Shown in pieces: positions 1 through 6,576 of a stretch of 6,576 bases of DNA. The stretch comes from JAWLFY01 sp964462125 (lineage in GTDB: Bacteria > Planctomycetota > Planctomycetia > Pirellulales > Pirellulaceae). The notes under the pieces are model-generated. The model was not told the DNA's origin and made no database searches. It saw only the letters and a list, made by a program, of their open reading frames with translations. The stretch's first letter is position 1. Each line of letters opens with the position of its first letter. Location of the stretch: NCBI GenBank assembly GCA_964462125.1, contig CAYWXT010000287.1, forward strand, positions 1-6,576, given 5' to 3'. The translations under genes were made by a program, and so were the position numbers.

Positions 1-22
1 ACCCCTCACCCGCAAAGGGCTT

Positions 23-46
23 AAAAACCGCACGACCTCCGAGCGG
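23..46 (-). terminator. Possible intrinsic terminator of the operon
   Basis: On the minus strand CCGC-T-CG, loop GAGGT, CG-T-GCGG is followed at once by TTTTT. The stem is six pairs with one internal T-T mismatch. It lies about 180 bases past the stop of the HEAT-repeat gene and in the right orientation. The stem is short, so the call is moderate. Confidence 0.4.
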
Positions 47-66
47 GAGGGTGATGATTGTCGCTT

Positions 67-87
67 CGCGAGCGTCGTTCGCGTTTT
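67..87 (+). terminator. Weak terminator-like hairpin on the plus strand
   Basis: CGCGAGC (67-73) can pair with GTTCGCG (77-83) with one G-T wobble around a three-base loop, followed by TTTT (84-87). It has the shape of a short intrinsic terminator for transcription entering from the left. No plus-strand gene is visible in the window, so this would imply a convergent gene ending before position 1. Confidence 0.25.
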
Positions 88-131
88 CTGACAGAGCCTA
101 GGCAGCTTGAGTTTTGGATTCAACGGCCGGG

Positions 132-178
132 GGCTTGCGCCCTACCGTTACAGATTTCCTAACGCCACGGCGCGAGCC
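132..178. repeat. Imperfect palindrome made of two inverted hairpin units (BIME-like)
   Basis: Bases 132-150 and the reverse complement of 160-178 match at 15 of 19 positions and are separated by nine bases. Each arm holds its own small hairpin around the shared core GGCTYGCGCC. In the first, GGGC/GCCC (131-134 with 139-142) closes a TTGC loop. In the second, CACGGC/GCCGTG (166-171 with 176-181) closes a GCGA loop, which is GNRA-type on the plus strand. No T-run follows, so it is not a classical terminator. Two opposed copies of one hairpin in an intergenic space is the arrangement of REP/BIME elements; whether it recurs in the genome cannot be seen here. Confidence 0.55.
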
Positions 179-224
179 GTGCGGCACCGACCCTCATTCT
201 TAGCTGCGACCGACGCCTAGGAAA

Positions 225-2054
225 TCACGGTCGTTCATTGAACGGCATCAGCGGCCAGTCACTGACCTCACGTTCACTAGGCTCAACGTCTGGGAACGAC
301 TCGCCGGTCATCTGTGTGACAGCCCAACGACAGCTGCGACCGACATTGGAATTGGGATGCTCGATCTCGGCCCAGCGCCGCAGTTCCTCGAGTGAATCGG
401 GGTCGGCGACCCGACCCAAGGCGACCGCTGCGGCCGCCCGCACGTCATTGTCTTCCGGCGGAATCGACTCGGTATCGGCGAGCCGAGCCTCCAGGGCGCG
501 AACGATTTCGGCATCTCCCGGGTGTTCCAACAGCAACCCGAGTGTCCAGATGGCTGCCGCCCGTGTCGTCGGGTAGTTGGATGCGTTCTTCGGGATCAAC
601 TGCCTCAGCAGCTCGACGGCAGGCCGGTGTTGTAGCAATCCCAGCGCTTCGTACAGGTGCGCTTGTACCATTGCGCGGTGCGGCATTGGCGAGGCACCGA
701 CCTCCTCGGTCAGCCGCTGCGCCGCTGCGAGGACGACTTCCGCGTCATCGGGTACGGAGAGGTGTTTGAGCCCCCACGCCGCTGCAGTCATGACCTCGGC
801 CCGTGAATGATGGATCAGGTCCAACAGTCGGTCCGTGATGTACCGTTGCTCCAGTTCGGTCAACACGATGATGGACTGTTCGATGGCCCGCCAGGATTCG
901 GTCTGAAAGGCCTCCTCCGTCCGTTCGATCACGACAGGCCTGGCGGCGTCCTGGATCGCGTGGCGGAGGAGGGATCGACGCGCCTCCCGCCGCAGGTCGG
1001 GAACGCGGTCATCCAGAGCGTGCGCCAACCATTGGATCGAGGATGGCGTGGAATCGGTCGCCAAGGCCTCCAGCGTGATTTGGCGAACGTTGGCGTCGCG
1101 GTTGGAGATCGCCTCGTCTGCTCGGGCCAGGACCCGCGATGGATCCAGCTCAAGCAATCGCCGCAACGCCACGGCCGCAACCGACGGTGACGGCTGCTCC
1201 GCATAGCGTTCCAGTAACTCGATCGCTTCCGAAGAGGATTGTTTGGTCAACAACTCGACGCCGAGTTGACGATCGAAGCTCGCATCGGAGGACACCCCGG
1301 AAAACAGGCGGTCGGACCAACGGAGCAGATCTGGGGGATCGAGCCGGGCCAGCGAGCGGGCCGCCGCCAGACGCACGGTCGGGGGCGAGATCGGTGACAG
1401 AAGCAATTCCGCCAGCGGTTCGGCCGCCTGAGTCTCGCGCACCTCCGCCAAGGACACTGCCGCCAGACGGACCAACTCGGGGTCGGCCGTGCGGTCGCCG
1501 ATTCGTCCCAGCCAAATTTCACGGGCAGGCTCGTAATCCCACCGGGCCAGCGCGGGTTCAACGATCTGTTGCAGCGACAGTGGCCCTTCGGCAGCTTGAT
1601 CCGCCAACAACGGAGCCAAGTCGCGAATATCAAGCTCAACCAACGCCGCCGCGACCGCCGTTTTGGTCACCACCAGCTCATCGGAAGACTCGAGCACCCG
1701 CCGCAGGTCGTCCCGCAACTCCGCCAACCCCGGCATGCCGAGCCGGTGTGCTTGAGTTATGGAGTCGGCAATCTCGCGGCGCAAATCCGAGTCGGAGTGC
1801 CGCAATGCGGCTCCCCAGACCGGCCGCATGTCGACGTTCCAAACCCGCACGGGCGGTTCCAACTCCAGTCGCGGATCCGTGCGAGTTTCCCAATCGATGC
1901 CACGGTCAATCTCGATCGTTCCCGGCTGGGCCGCCGCCGCGGCGCAGCCAAGTCCGAACGAAACGAGGAGCCAGCCCACCGATCGCGCGCGCAGGGACGT
2001 GGGCGGAGCGACCTCGGAAGCATTTCCACGAACCAGGTGAACGTCTTTCATCAT
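225..2054 (-). CDS. Exported HEAT-repeat protein
   Basis: From the first ATG of an ATGATG pair at 2054 the protein has 609 residues. The frame stays open upstream to 2492, but that stretch lies wholly inside the permease gene and translates to Arg/Asp/Gly-rich non-protein-like sequence, so I reject the longer form. The N-terminus looks like a signal peptide: basic LRARS (21-25), hydrophobic 26-42, and a likely cleavage after the Ala run before QPG (about 42/43). Cys37 lacks a good lipobox, so a lipoprotein is possible but less likely. From about residue 90 to 565 the chain is helical, with HEAT/PBS-like units such as ELVRLAAVSLAEV (193-205), TVRLAAARSLARL (226-238), NVRQITLEALA (322-332), VMTAAAWGLKHL (421-432), TRAAAIWTLGLLL (497-509) and DVRAAAAVALGRV (537-549). 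HEAT solenoids bind proteins; no catalytic site is visible. No clear Shine-Dalgarno is present, which fits translation coupled to the permease through the ATGA overlap. An envelope-side scaffold for the transporter is inference. Confidence 0.9.
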   Translation of the reverse strand: MMKDVHLVRGNASEVAPPTSLRARSVGWLLVSFGLGCAAAAAQPGTIEIDRGIDWETRTDPRLELEPPVRVWNVDMRPVWGAALRHSDSDLRREIADSITQAHRLGMPGLAELRDDLRRVLESSDELVVTKTAVAAALVELDIRDLAPLLADQAAEGPLSLQQIVEPALARWDYEPAREIWLGRIGDRTADPELVRLAAVSLAEVRETQAAEPLAELLLSPISPPTVRLAAARSLARLDPPDLLRWSDRLFSGVSSDASFDRQLGVELLTKQSSSEAIELLERYAEQPSPSVAAVALRRLLELDPSRVLARADEAISNRDANVRQITLEALATDSTPSSIQWLAHALDDRVPDLRREARRSLLRHAIQDAARPVVIERTEEAFQTESWRAIEQSIIVLTELEQRYITDRLLDLIHHSRAEVMTAAAWGLKHLSVPDDAEVVLAAAQRLTEEVGASPMPHRAMVQAHLYEALGLLQHRPAVELLRQLIPKNASNYPTTRAAAIWTLGLLLEHPGDAEIVRALEARLADTESIPPEDNDVRAAAAVALGRVADPDSLEELRRWAEIEHPNSNVGRSCRWAVTQMTGESFPDVEPSEREVSDWPLMPFNERP

Positions 2055-3706
2055 TCGGGTCTCGTCAGGCGTTGGACACGGAACCGCATCACGACAAAAC
2101 AGGCCACGACGATCCCCCCGCCGATCCACCAGCTGACCGGGACCAGATCGTAGGCCTGAAAGCCAGGGAGGTTGAACACCGCCAGGGCCGCCGCCATCGG
2201 ATTGAACTTGAGTACGTTCTCGACCGTTTGAAAACCGAAGGGGGCGTCTCGCGCCATCCAGATCAACAGGGTCCCGCCGAACAGACTCATCACGGCGACA
2301 TAGGCGGCGGTCGTCGCCGCGGCCGTGCGGCGGAACCAGCAACCGACCATGGCGCTGAGCATCAAAGCGATCAGTCCGGCCAGGATCAGGCAAACGAACG
2401 CGTGTACGACCTGCAGCCACAAGGTAGGCTGGATGTAGATCATCACGGCGTAGCCGGGCAGGGTGGCGGCCAGCATCAGCAGCATCGTCCACAGGGCGCT
2501 GATCAACTTTCCGCGGACGATCCGCCCGCCGGAAAGGGGCGTTGTTCTCAACAACGGCCAGGCTCCATTTTCCTGTTCACTGCTGATCAGTCCTGCCGCC
2601 AGACTGGGGAGGAAGATGACCAGCAGCCCGACTTGCAGCAACACCAGCGGCCCTCCCACCACTTCCAATTCCCACTGGACCGTTCCCGTAGTGACGGTGA
2701 ACGCCAGAAACAGCGACAGGATCGCGCAGCCGCCGACCAGTCTGAGCATCCAGTGCGATCGTCCGAAGCGGCGGGTGCGAAATTCCTTGGCCATGACCGG
2801 GTTCACCCAGTTGCCGATATTTCGACTGCGACGCCGGGGGTCGATGATGAACAGTGCCCGCCGAGCCGTCCGCACACCCAACCCGCTCTCGTCGGTGATC
2901 ATGCCTTGACTGCGGGCCCGATCCAGTAAGTGGTACCGCAGCCGAGACGTCGTGATCACCGCAAACGCCACCGCAAGGAGGGGAGCGAGGAGCAGAAAAC
3001 GAGCCACGGCAGAGGGCCCGGTCCAGCCCGTTGCCGAGCCGATATCGCCATGCCCCACGACCTCCATCATTGCGGGAACCGGTGACAGACAGCGAACCCA
3101 AGCGGCAACCTCCGCCAGCATCCCGGGCGATTCCTGCAGAAAGAAATAGGGAGCCAGCGTCACCACCGCCAGCATCAACACGCAGCCGTAGGTCACCCGC
3201 ACGGCGCCATCGGCGGTGTTGGCGAGACTGCTGACCAGCAACCCGAGAGTAGCGTATTGAACCGCAACGACAGCCAGCAACCCATAGACCACGAGCAATT
3301 GTCCGGTCAACGAAATCCCCCCCATCGCATAGCAGGCAGCCGCGGCCGGGAGTGTGATCAGCAACAGCAGCGCGATGAACCCGAGAACCGCCAGCAGCTT
3401 TCCGCTGTAGATCACGTGCGGGCGTAGCGGCGAGTTCAGCAGCAATGCCAAGGTCCCGCGGCGTCGTTCCATCACGATCGAGGTGGCTGGAAAAATCGGT
3501 GCCAGCAACGTCACGGCGGTCAACAAGCCGTACGCGAACAGGCGAAAGACCTGTGCCGAGCGAATGCCGGACAAATCGACGCGCGCGTCGGTCGGCCACC
3601 GGAGGGCGATCAATGCCACGAAGCACACCGCCACACCGAGTTGCAGCGCAAACGCCTTGCGAGTTCGCAAGATCGCCACCAACTCTCTCCGAAGGATCGG
3701 TAACAT
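2051..3706 (-). CDS. ABC-2 type permease with two fused, duplicated membrane domains
   Basis: Inner-membrane channel subunit, 551 residues from the ATG at 3706; a TTG codon directly before it is a less likely start. The protein is an internal duplication. Half 1 begins LRRELVAILRTRKAFAL and half 2 begins NPVMAKEFRTRRFGRSHW (302-319), each an amphipathic helix entering the first membrane helix. Each half then has about six hydrophobic segments: near 20-36, 55-78, 103-125, 135-160, 172-190 and 232-252; then near 321-340, 352-375, 403-425, 432-456, 467-484 and 525-541. Each half also carries the typical ABC-2 loop between helices 2 and 3: 'MERRRGTLALLLNSPLRPHVIYSGKLL' in pattern (79-105) and 'EQENGAWPLLRTTPLSGGRIVRGKL' in pattern (377-401). 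A basic linker (about 253-300, RRRSR at 291-295) joins the halves. Single-domain ABC-2 permeases normally dimerise; this chain could supply both halves. Its stop overlaps the next gene's start as ATGA. Confidence 0.95.
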   Translation of the reverse strand: MLPILRRELVAILRTRKAFALQLGVAVCFVALIALRWPTDARVDLSGIRSAQVFRLFAYGLLTAVTLLAPIFPATSIVMERRRGTLALLLNSPLRPHVIYSGKLLAVLGFIALLLLITLPAAAACYAMGGISLTGQLLVVYGLLAVVAVQYATLGLLVSSLANTADGAVRVTYGCVLMLAVVTLAPYFFLQESPGMLAEVAAWVRCLSPVPAMMEVVGHGDIGSATGWTGPSAVARFLLLAPLLAVAFAVITTSRLRYHLLDRARSQGMITDESGLGVRTARRALFIIDPRRRSRNIGNWVNPVMAKEFRTRRFGRSHWMLRLVGGCAILSLFLAFTVTTGTVQWELEVVGGPLVLLQVGLLVIFLPSLAAGLISSEQENGAWPLLRTTPLSGGRIVRGKLISALWTMLLMLAATLPGYAVMIYIQPTLWLQVVHAFVCLILAGLIALMLSAMVGCWFRRTAAATTAAYVAVMSLFGGTLLIWMARDAPFGFQTVENVLKFNPMAAALAVFNLPGFQAYDLVPVSWWIGGGIVVACFVVMRFRVQRLTRPE

Positions 3707-3713
3707 CAACGGT

Positions 3714-3718
3714 TCCTC
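3714..3718 (-). promoter_or_regulatory. Ribosome binding site of the permease gene
   Basis: GAGGA on the minus strand, seven bases before the ATG at 3706. It overlaps the ATPase stop codon (GTGAGGA), so a ribosome ending the ATPase finishes on the site that loads the permease. It favours the ATG over the preceding TTG. Confidence 0.7.
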
Positions 3719-4727
3719 ACGTGGCGGTGGCTGGCGCAGCGGCGGACTCGTGATCTTGCTGCATCACCGACATGAAGGCGTCTTCCAGATCCGTCTGCAA
3801 CTCCCGGAACTGGCTGATCCGCACCCCCGCGGAAACCAACGACGTCAACAGCTGACTCAAGTCGTCGTCGGTCTGCGTCGTTTCAAACCGCAACGTCGCC
3901 TCGGTCGCCGACGCCGTAACGACACTTGCCGAATCAAGCTGTTGGCGCAAGGCTTGTTCCGCGGCGGCCACGTCTTGGCCCGCCGGCAACTGCACCTCCA
4001 TCGTCCGCCGCTGATTCAGCTTCCGCATGATCTCCGCCAGCGACCCCGAGGCCCGCAAGCGGCCCTGGGTGATGATCGCCACTTGGTCACAAATCCGCGA
4101 CAGTTCCGGCAGAATATGGCTGGTCACGATCAGCGTTTTTCCCGACGCCGCGAGGCGTAACAACAACTCTCGCATCTCGATACGCGCTTGGGGATCGAGC
4201 CCATTGGCCGGCTCATCGAATATCAAGACTTCCGGATCGTGTAGCAACGTCCGCGCGATCCCCACCCGCTGTTGCATGCCGTGACTGAGGCTCTCCACGT
4301 AGCGATCTTGCATGTAGGTACTGCTGGTGATCTCAAGCACTTCCCCGATCCGCTTGATCCGATCGCGCCGCTGGATCCCGAACGCGGCGCCAAAGAAATC
4401 GAGGTATTCGCGGACCCGCATGTTGTCGTAGGAACCGAAACCGTCGGGCATGTACCCCACCCGCCGCTTGATCTTGCTCGACTCCAAGGCGCAGTCGGCA
4501 CCGGCGATCCGGGCGGTCCCGGACGTCGGCCTGGCCAAGCCGACCAAAATCTTGATCGTCGTGGTTTTGCCCGCGCCGTTGGGACCGATAAAACCGAGAA
4601 TCTGGCCCCGGTGGACGGTCAGGTCCAGGTCATCCAGGGCGACCAGCTCGCCGTAACGCTTACTCAGGTTTCGCACCTCGACCACCGGCGCCGCCCCGTC
4701 TTCATTGTTCTTATCATGCTGGTTCAT
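3717..4727 (-). CDS. ABC transporter ATP-binding protein (ABC-2/CcmA-like class)
   Basis: Cytoplasmic ATPase subunit that would power the permease encoded next. From the ATG at 4727 it has 336 residues, normal for the class. Visible motifs: Walker A GPNGAGKTTT (48-57), Q-loop region GYMPD (91-95) with Asp where Gln is classical, signature LSHGMQQR (147-154), Walker B VLIFDEP (167-173), D-loop NGLDP (175-179) and switch His in TSH (202-204). Residues about 236-320 form the extra C-terminal domain usual in this class (DUF4162-like), followed by an Ala/Thr-rich tail. A TTG lies directly before the ATG and an in-frame TGA directly before that, so the start can only be 4730 or 4727. I prefer the ATG because AGAGG sits 7 bases upstream and the ATG overlaps the previous stop as TGATG. 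The LSxGMxQR signature and GYLPE/D-type Q-loop are typical of exporter ATPases such as CcmA, NatA and GldA. Substrate unknown. Confidence 0.97.
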   Translation of the reverse strand: MNQHDKNNEDGAAPVVEVRNLSKRYGELVALDDLDLTVHRGQILGFIGPNGAGKTTTIKILVGLARPTSGTARIAGADCALESSKIKRRVGYMPDGFGSYDNMRVREYLDFFGAAFGIQRRDRIKRIGEVLEITSSTYMQDRYVESLSHGMQQRVGIARTLLHDPEVLIFDEPANGLDPQARIEMRELLLRLAASGKTLIVTSHILPELSRICDQVAIITQGRLRASGSLAEIMRKLNQRRTMEVQLPAGQDVAAAEQALRQQLDSASVVTASATEATLRFETTQTDDDLSQLLTSLVSAGVRISQFRELQTDLEDAFMSVMQQDHESAAAPATAT

Positions 4728-6576
4728 CAATCAACCTCTGGCAGCACCGGTAAGGTCGTTCCTGTGATTTCGAGCCGGCTGGAACGGATACTCCAGCCGC
4801 TGGTTGCGAGCGTCATTTCATCCACCTCTGACAGCAGTTCGCCGACGGCGATATCGACGGTCCATCCACCCTGGGGATCGAGCTCCAACCAATCGGGATC
4901 GCTGACCTCCGCCTCCACCTCCCCGGACGGATTTGTGAAGGAGCCGATCGGCAAGCGTGCGTCCTCGCGCACGACGAGCAACTCCAAGGGGCGTGAGGGA
5001 AGATGACAGTCCACGACGAGCCGCGCTGATTCCACCTGAAGCGGCAAAACCGACTCCGGGATTTGAAAGCGGAGGCGTGTCACTTGGGAACGGGCGTTGG
5101 GATAGTTCCAACGTTGGCGTTGGTTGTCAAAGACGGCGGATTGCCCCGTTTCCCCTTCGACCGACCGTGTGCCGATCGCGGTCGATGGGATCGTCACACG
5201 CGTGCCGGCCGGCGGGCGGTTGAACTTCAGCGGGAGCGTGACCAACCTGGTCGCGATCCGCTCCACGGCGCGGTCGGAGCTGACATCCGGTGCCGCGCCG
5301 CTCATCCAGGCCAGCAGCACCCCGCCGCGTAGACTCCTCGGGCCGCGGTATTCGTGGAACCAGTGATCGAGCAGCCGCGCGCGTCTCCGCTGCTCATCAC
5401 CCAGCAGTGCCGCGTTGGTGTACTGGCCGGCCGTTAATCGATCTTCTTCTCCGGATTGAAATTCACCGTCGGAACCGAGGTTGGCCGCCAGGGGGAGTGA
5501 GTTGGGAAAGACGACGAGCGCGTCATCAAAGTGGACGGTTCGCGTCGCGGCATTCGCATCGGACTTCCGGTTCAGCCCTTCCGGGGTGAACGATCCTGTC
5601 AAACCGCGTGGGCCGAATTGGGCGGCCGCGTGGGCCGGTCCGTCGAGTGCACCGGCGGACTCGGTGTCCATCAACGTGACCCCAGGCGGCAACAGGGTAT
5701 CGTCCCACTGCCAGTGGCCACCGCGCGTCCAAATCCACTGGCGGATTTGCCCCTGCAGTTCCTGCATCTGGGGATCAACGCGCGTACCGCGGCCACGAAA
5801 GTCGGCCTCGTGCTGATCGGGCTGAAAGGACGCCACCGCACCACGGGCCGTGTAGTCGCCGGTTTCCGGAAACGTTGCGACGAGTTGAAAATCCGCCAGC
5901 GTCGGCGGTACCTCGCCGTGGCTCGTCCAACCGAGGACGACCAATGCCAACGTAGCGGCGATCCCAGCGGCTGCCGCAAGCAGAGCGAGATGTTCCAAAC
6001 GGTGGCGAGCGGACAGCAGGAGGCCGGCCAAAAGAATCGCCAGGCAGAACAGCCCCAGCACGCTTAGCACCACCGCACGCCGCGGGATTTGGTAGCCGAT
6101 TTGATCGGTCACGTAGTTGGCGATCACATCGTCATCGATCGAGTGCTCGACCGCTGGTTGGTAAATCCGGGACGCCAAGTCTTCCAAGGGATCGAGGCCG
6201 ATATAGTTGGTGTATTGGAGCGGGGTGGAGAAGTCCGCATCCCCGGGGCCCCGAGGCCGTATCCAACCGCGGGCGTCGAGCAGCGTCAGCACCACCGTCC
6301 CGCGACCGTAGCGGAACTGGACCGCCGCAGGCCAACCATCGACCTCGTACAGCACCTCGCCTCGGTCGACCTGGGCGCGAATCATCTCGATCGGCTCATC
6401 GACACGCAACGCAACCGTATACTCGTCCGCGAGCCCTGATTGGGTGATTTCGAAGGCCGTCAGTGGGACGCGGTCCACGACAGCCATTCCGAGGCTGGAA
6501 CCAAACAGCGCTGCACCGTCGCCACGTCGGATCGGTTCAACTGGACGCTCCGGGCGGTGGTGACGCCCAGCCCCGC
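4727..6576 (-). CDS. Membrane-anchored protein of unknown function, ABC-transporter partner (5' partial)
   Basis: The reading frame is open from the window edge to a TGA at 4729-4727. The first ATG inside is at 6487 (586 codons), but the 29 codons upstream of it also read as plausible protein (for example RRGDGAALFGSSLG just before that Met), so the true start is probably outside the window. Counting from that Met: an N-terminal domain ends in a YGRGTVVLTLLDARGW stretch (60-75). Two transmembrane helices follow at about 137-159 and 166-187. A soluble part of about 400 residues follows, with a Trp-rich patch near 251-262 and a beta-rich end (about 470-575). The pattern of a 'yGrGtV' strand, a helix pair and then 'LVATFPETGDYTARGAVASFQP' resembles a broad group of uncharacterised bacterial membrane proteins often found beside ABC-2 transporters; this is from memory. 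The C-terminal part probably lies outside the membrane. Its stop overlaps the ATPase start (TGATG), so it is likely a functional partner. No catalytic motif was recognised. Confidence 0.85.
   Translation of the reverse strand, partial: GAGRHHRPERPVEPIRRGDGAALFGSSLGMAVVDRVPLTAFEITQSGLADEYTVALRVDEPIEMIRAQVDRGEVLYEVDGWPAAVQFRYGRGTVVLTLLDARGWIRPRGPGDADFSTPLQYTNYIGLDPLEDLASRIYQPAVEHSIDDDVIANYVTDQIGYQIPRRAVVLSVLGLFCLAILLAGLLLSARHRLEHLALLAAAAGIAATLALVVLGWTSHGEVPPTLADFQLVATFPETGDYTARGAVASFQPDQHEADFRGRGTRVDPQMQELQGQIRQWIWTRGGHWQWDDTLLPPGVTLMDTESAGALDGPAHAAAQFGPRGLTGSFTPEGLNRKSDANAATRTVHFDDALVVFPNSLPLAANLGSDGEFQSGEEDRLTAGQYTNAALLGDEQRRRARLLDHWFHEYRGPRSLRGGVLLAWMSGAAPDVSSDRAVERIATRLVTLPLKFNRPPAGTRVTIPSTAIGTRSVEGETGQSAVFDNQRQRWNYPNARSQVTRLRFQIPESVLPLQVESARLVVDCHLPSRPLELLVVREDARLPIGSFTNPSGEVEAEVSDPDWLELDPQGGWTVDIAVGELLSEVDEMTLATSGWSIRSSRLEITGTTLPVLPEVD
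4735..4739 (-). promoter_or_regulatory. Ribosome binding site of the ABC ATPase gene
   Basis: AGAGG on the minus strand, seven bases before the ATG at 4727 and inside the last codons of the upstream gene. It favours that ATG over the adjacent TTG at 4730, which would be only four bases away. Confidence 0.7.

Larger units (their letters stand above)
1..224. other. Intergenic region downstream of the operon
   Basis: No credible coding sequence on either strand; the only small plus-strand frame with an ATG near a purine-rich stretch (54-101) would be 15 codons. The region holds the BIME-like palindrome and the two terminator-like hairpins. A nine-base inverted repeat also links GATTTCCTA (153-161) with TAGGAAATC (218-226), the latter overlapping the stop codon of the HEAT-repeat gene. 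Confidence 0.6.

Noticed and set aside
54..101. 15-codon plus-strand frame after a GGGAGG stretch
   Set aside because: The purine run is only a few bases from the ATG, the peptide has no features, and the stretch overlaps hairpins that explain its composition better.
202..344. 13-base exact direct repeat AGCTGCGACCGAC at 202-214 and 332-344
   Set aside because: One copy is coding, neither extends further, and a chance match of this length somewhere in a window this size is not rare.
2055..2492. N-terminal extension of the HEAT-repeat gene to an ATG at 2492
   Set aside because: It lies in another frame inside the permease gene, is rich in Arg, Asp and Gly, and would bury the signal peptide that starts at 2054.
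1139..2929. Long plus-strand open frame of 596 codons
   Set aside because: It is antisense to two well-supported genes, crosses their junction, and translates to Pro/Arg/Gln/His-rich sequence without domains, as expected opposite GC-rich coding DNA.
2577..3626. Minus-strand open frame of 349 codons within the permease gene
   Set aside because: It is out of frame with the permease, which has clear membrane helices and ABC-2 loops; this frame has no protein-like pattern.
1..6576. CRISPR array, tRNA, rRNA, insertion sequence or riboswitch
   Set aside because: No regularly spaced repeats, cloverleaf, rRNA-like stretch or transposase was seen on either strand.

Overview
The window is GC-rich and densely coded. 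All four recognisable genes lie on the minus strand, reading from high to low coordinates. They look like one transcription unit coding for an ABC-2 type (exporter-class) ABC transporter and two unusual partner proteins. Gene style suggests a planctomycete, probably of the Pirellulaceae/Rhodopirellula type: exported HEAT-repeat proteins, an ABC-2 permease beside a large poorly conserved membrane-anchored protein, short overlaps, and palindromic GC-rich intergenic sequence. This is inference from style, as the window holds no marker gene.

Layout in the direction of transcription. (1) 6576-4727: a membrane protein of unknown function whose 5' end lies outside the window. It has two transmembrane helices followed by a large, probably extracytoplasmic, beta-rich C-terminal part. 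(2) 4727-3717: an ABC transporter ATPase of the CcmA/GldA-like class with all nucleotide-binding motifs. (3) 3706-2051: an ABC-2 permease made of two fused copies of the six-helix domain. (4) 2054-225: an exported protein built mostly of HEAT-type helical repeats. Junctions are very tight: TGATG overlap (1/2), a 10-base gap whose Shine-Dalgarno overlaps the preceding stop (2/3), and ATGA overlap (3/4). This argues for co-transcription and translational coupling. No promoter for the operon is visible, so it should lie beyond position 6576.

Downstream, bases 1-224 hold no convincing gene. They contain a BIME-like imperfect palindrome (132-178), a terminator-like hairpin for the minus-strand operon (46 down to 23), and a second hairpin followed by T residues on the plus strand (67-87).

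Working model (inference): the ATPase drives the duplicated permease. The upstream membrane protein and the exported HEAT protein supply an extracytoplasmic module that could recruit or shape the substrate or link the transporter to the envelope. The general arrangement recalls GldA/GldF/GldG-type ABC systems, but the accessory proteins differ and the substrate cannot be deduced from sequence.
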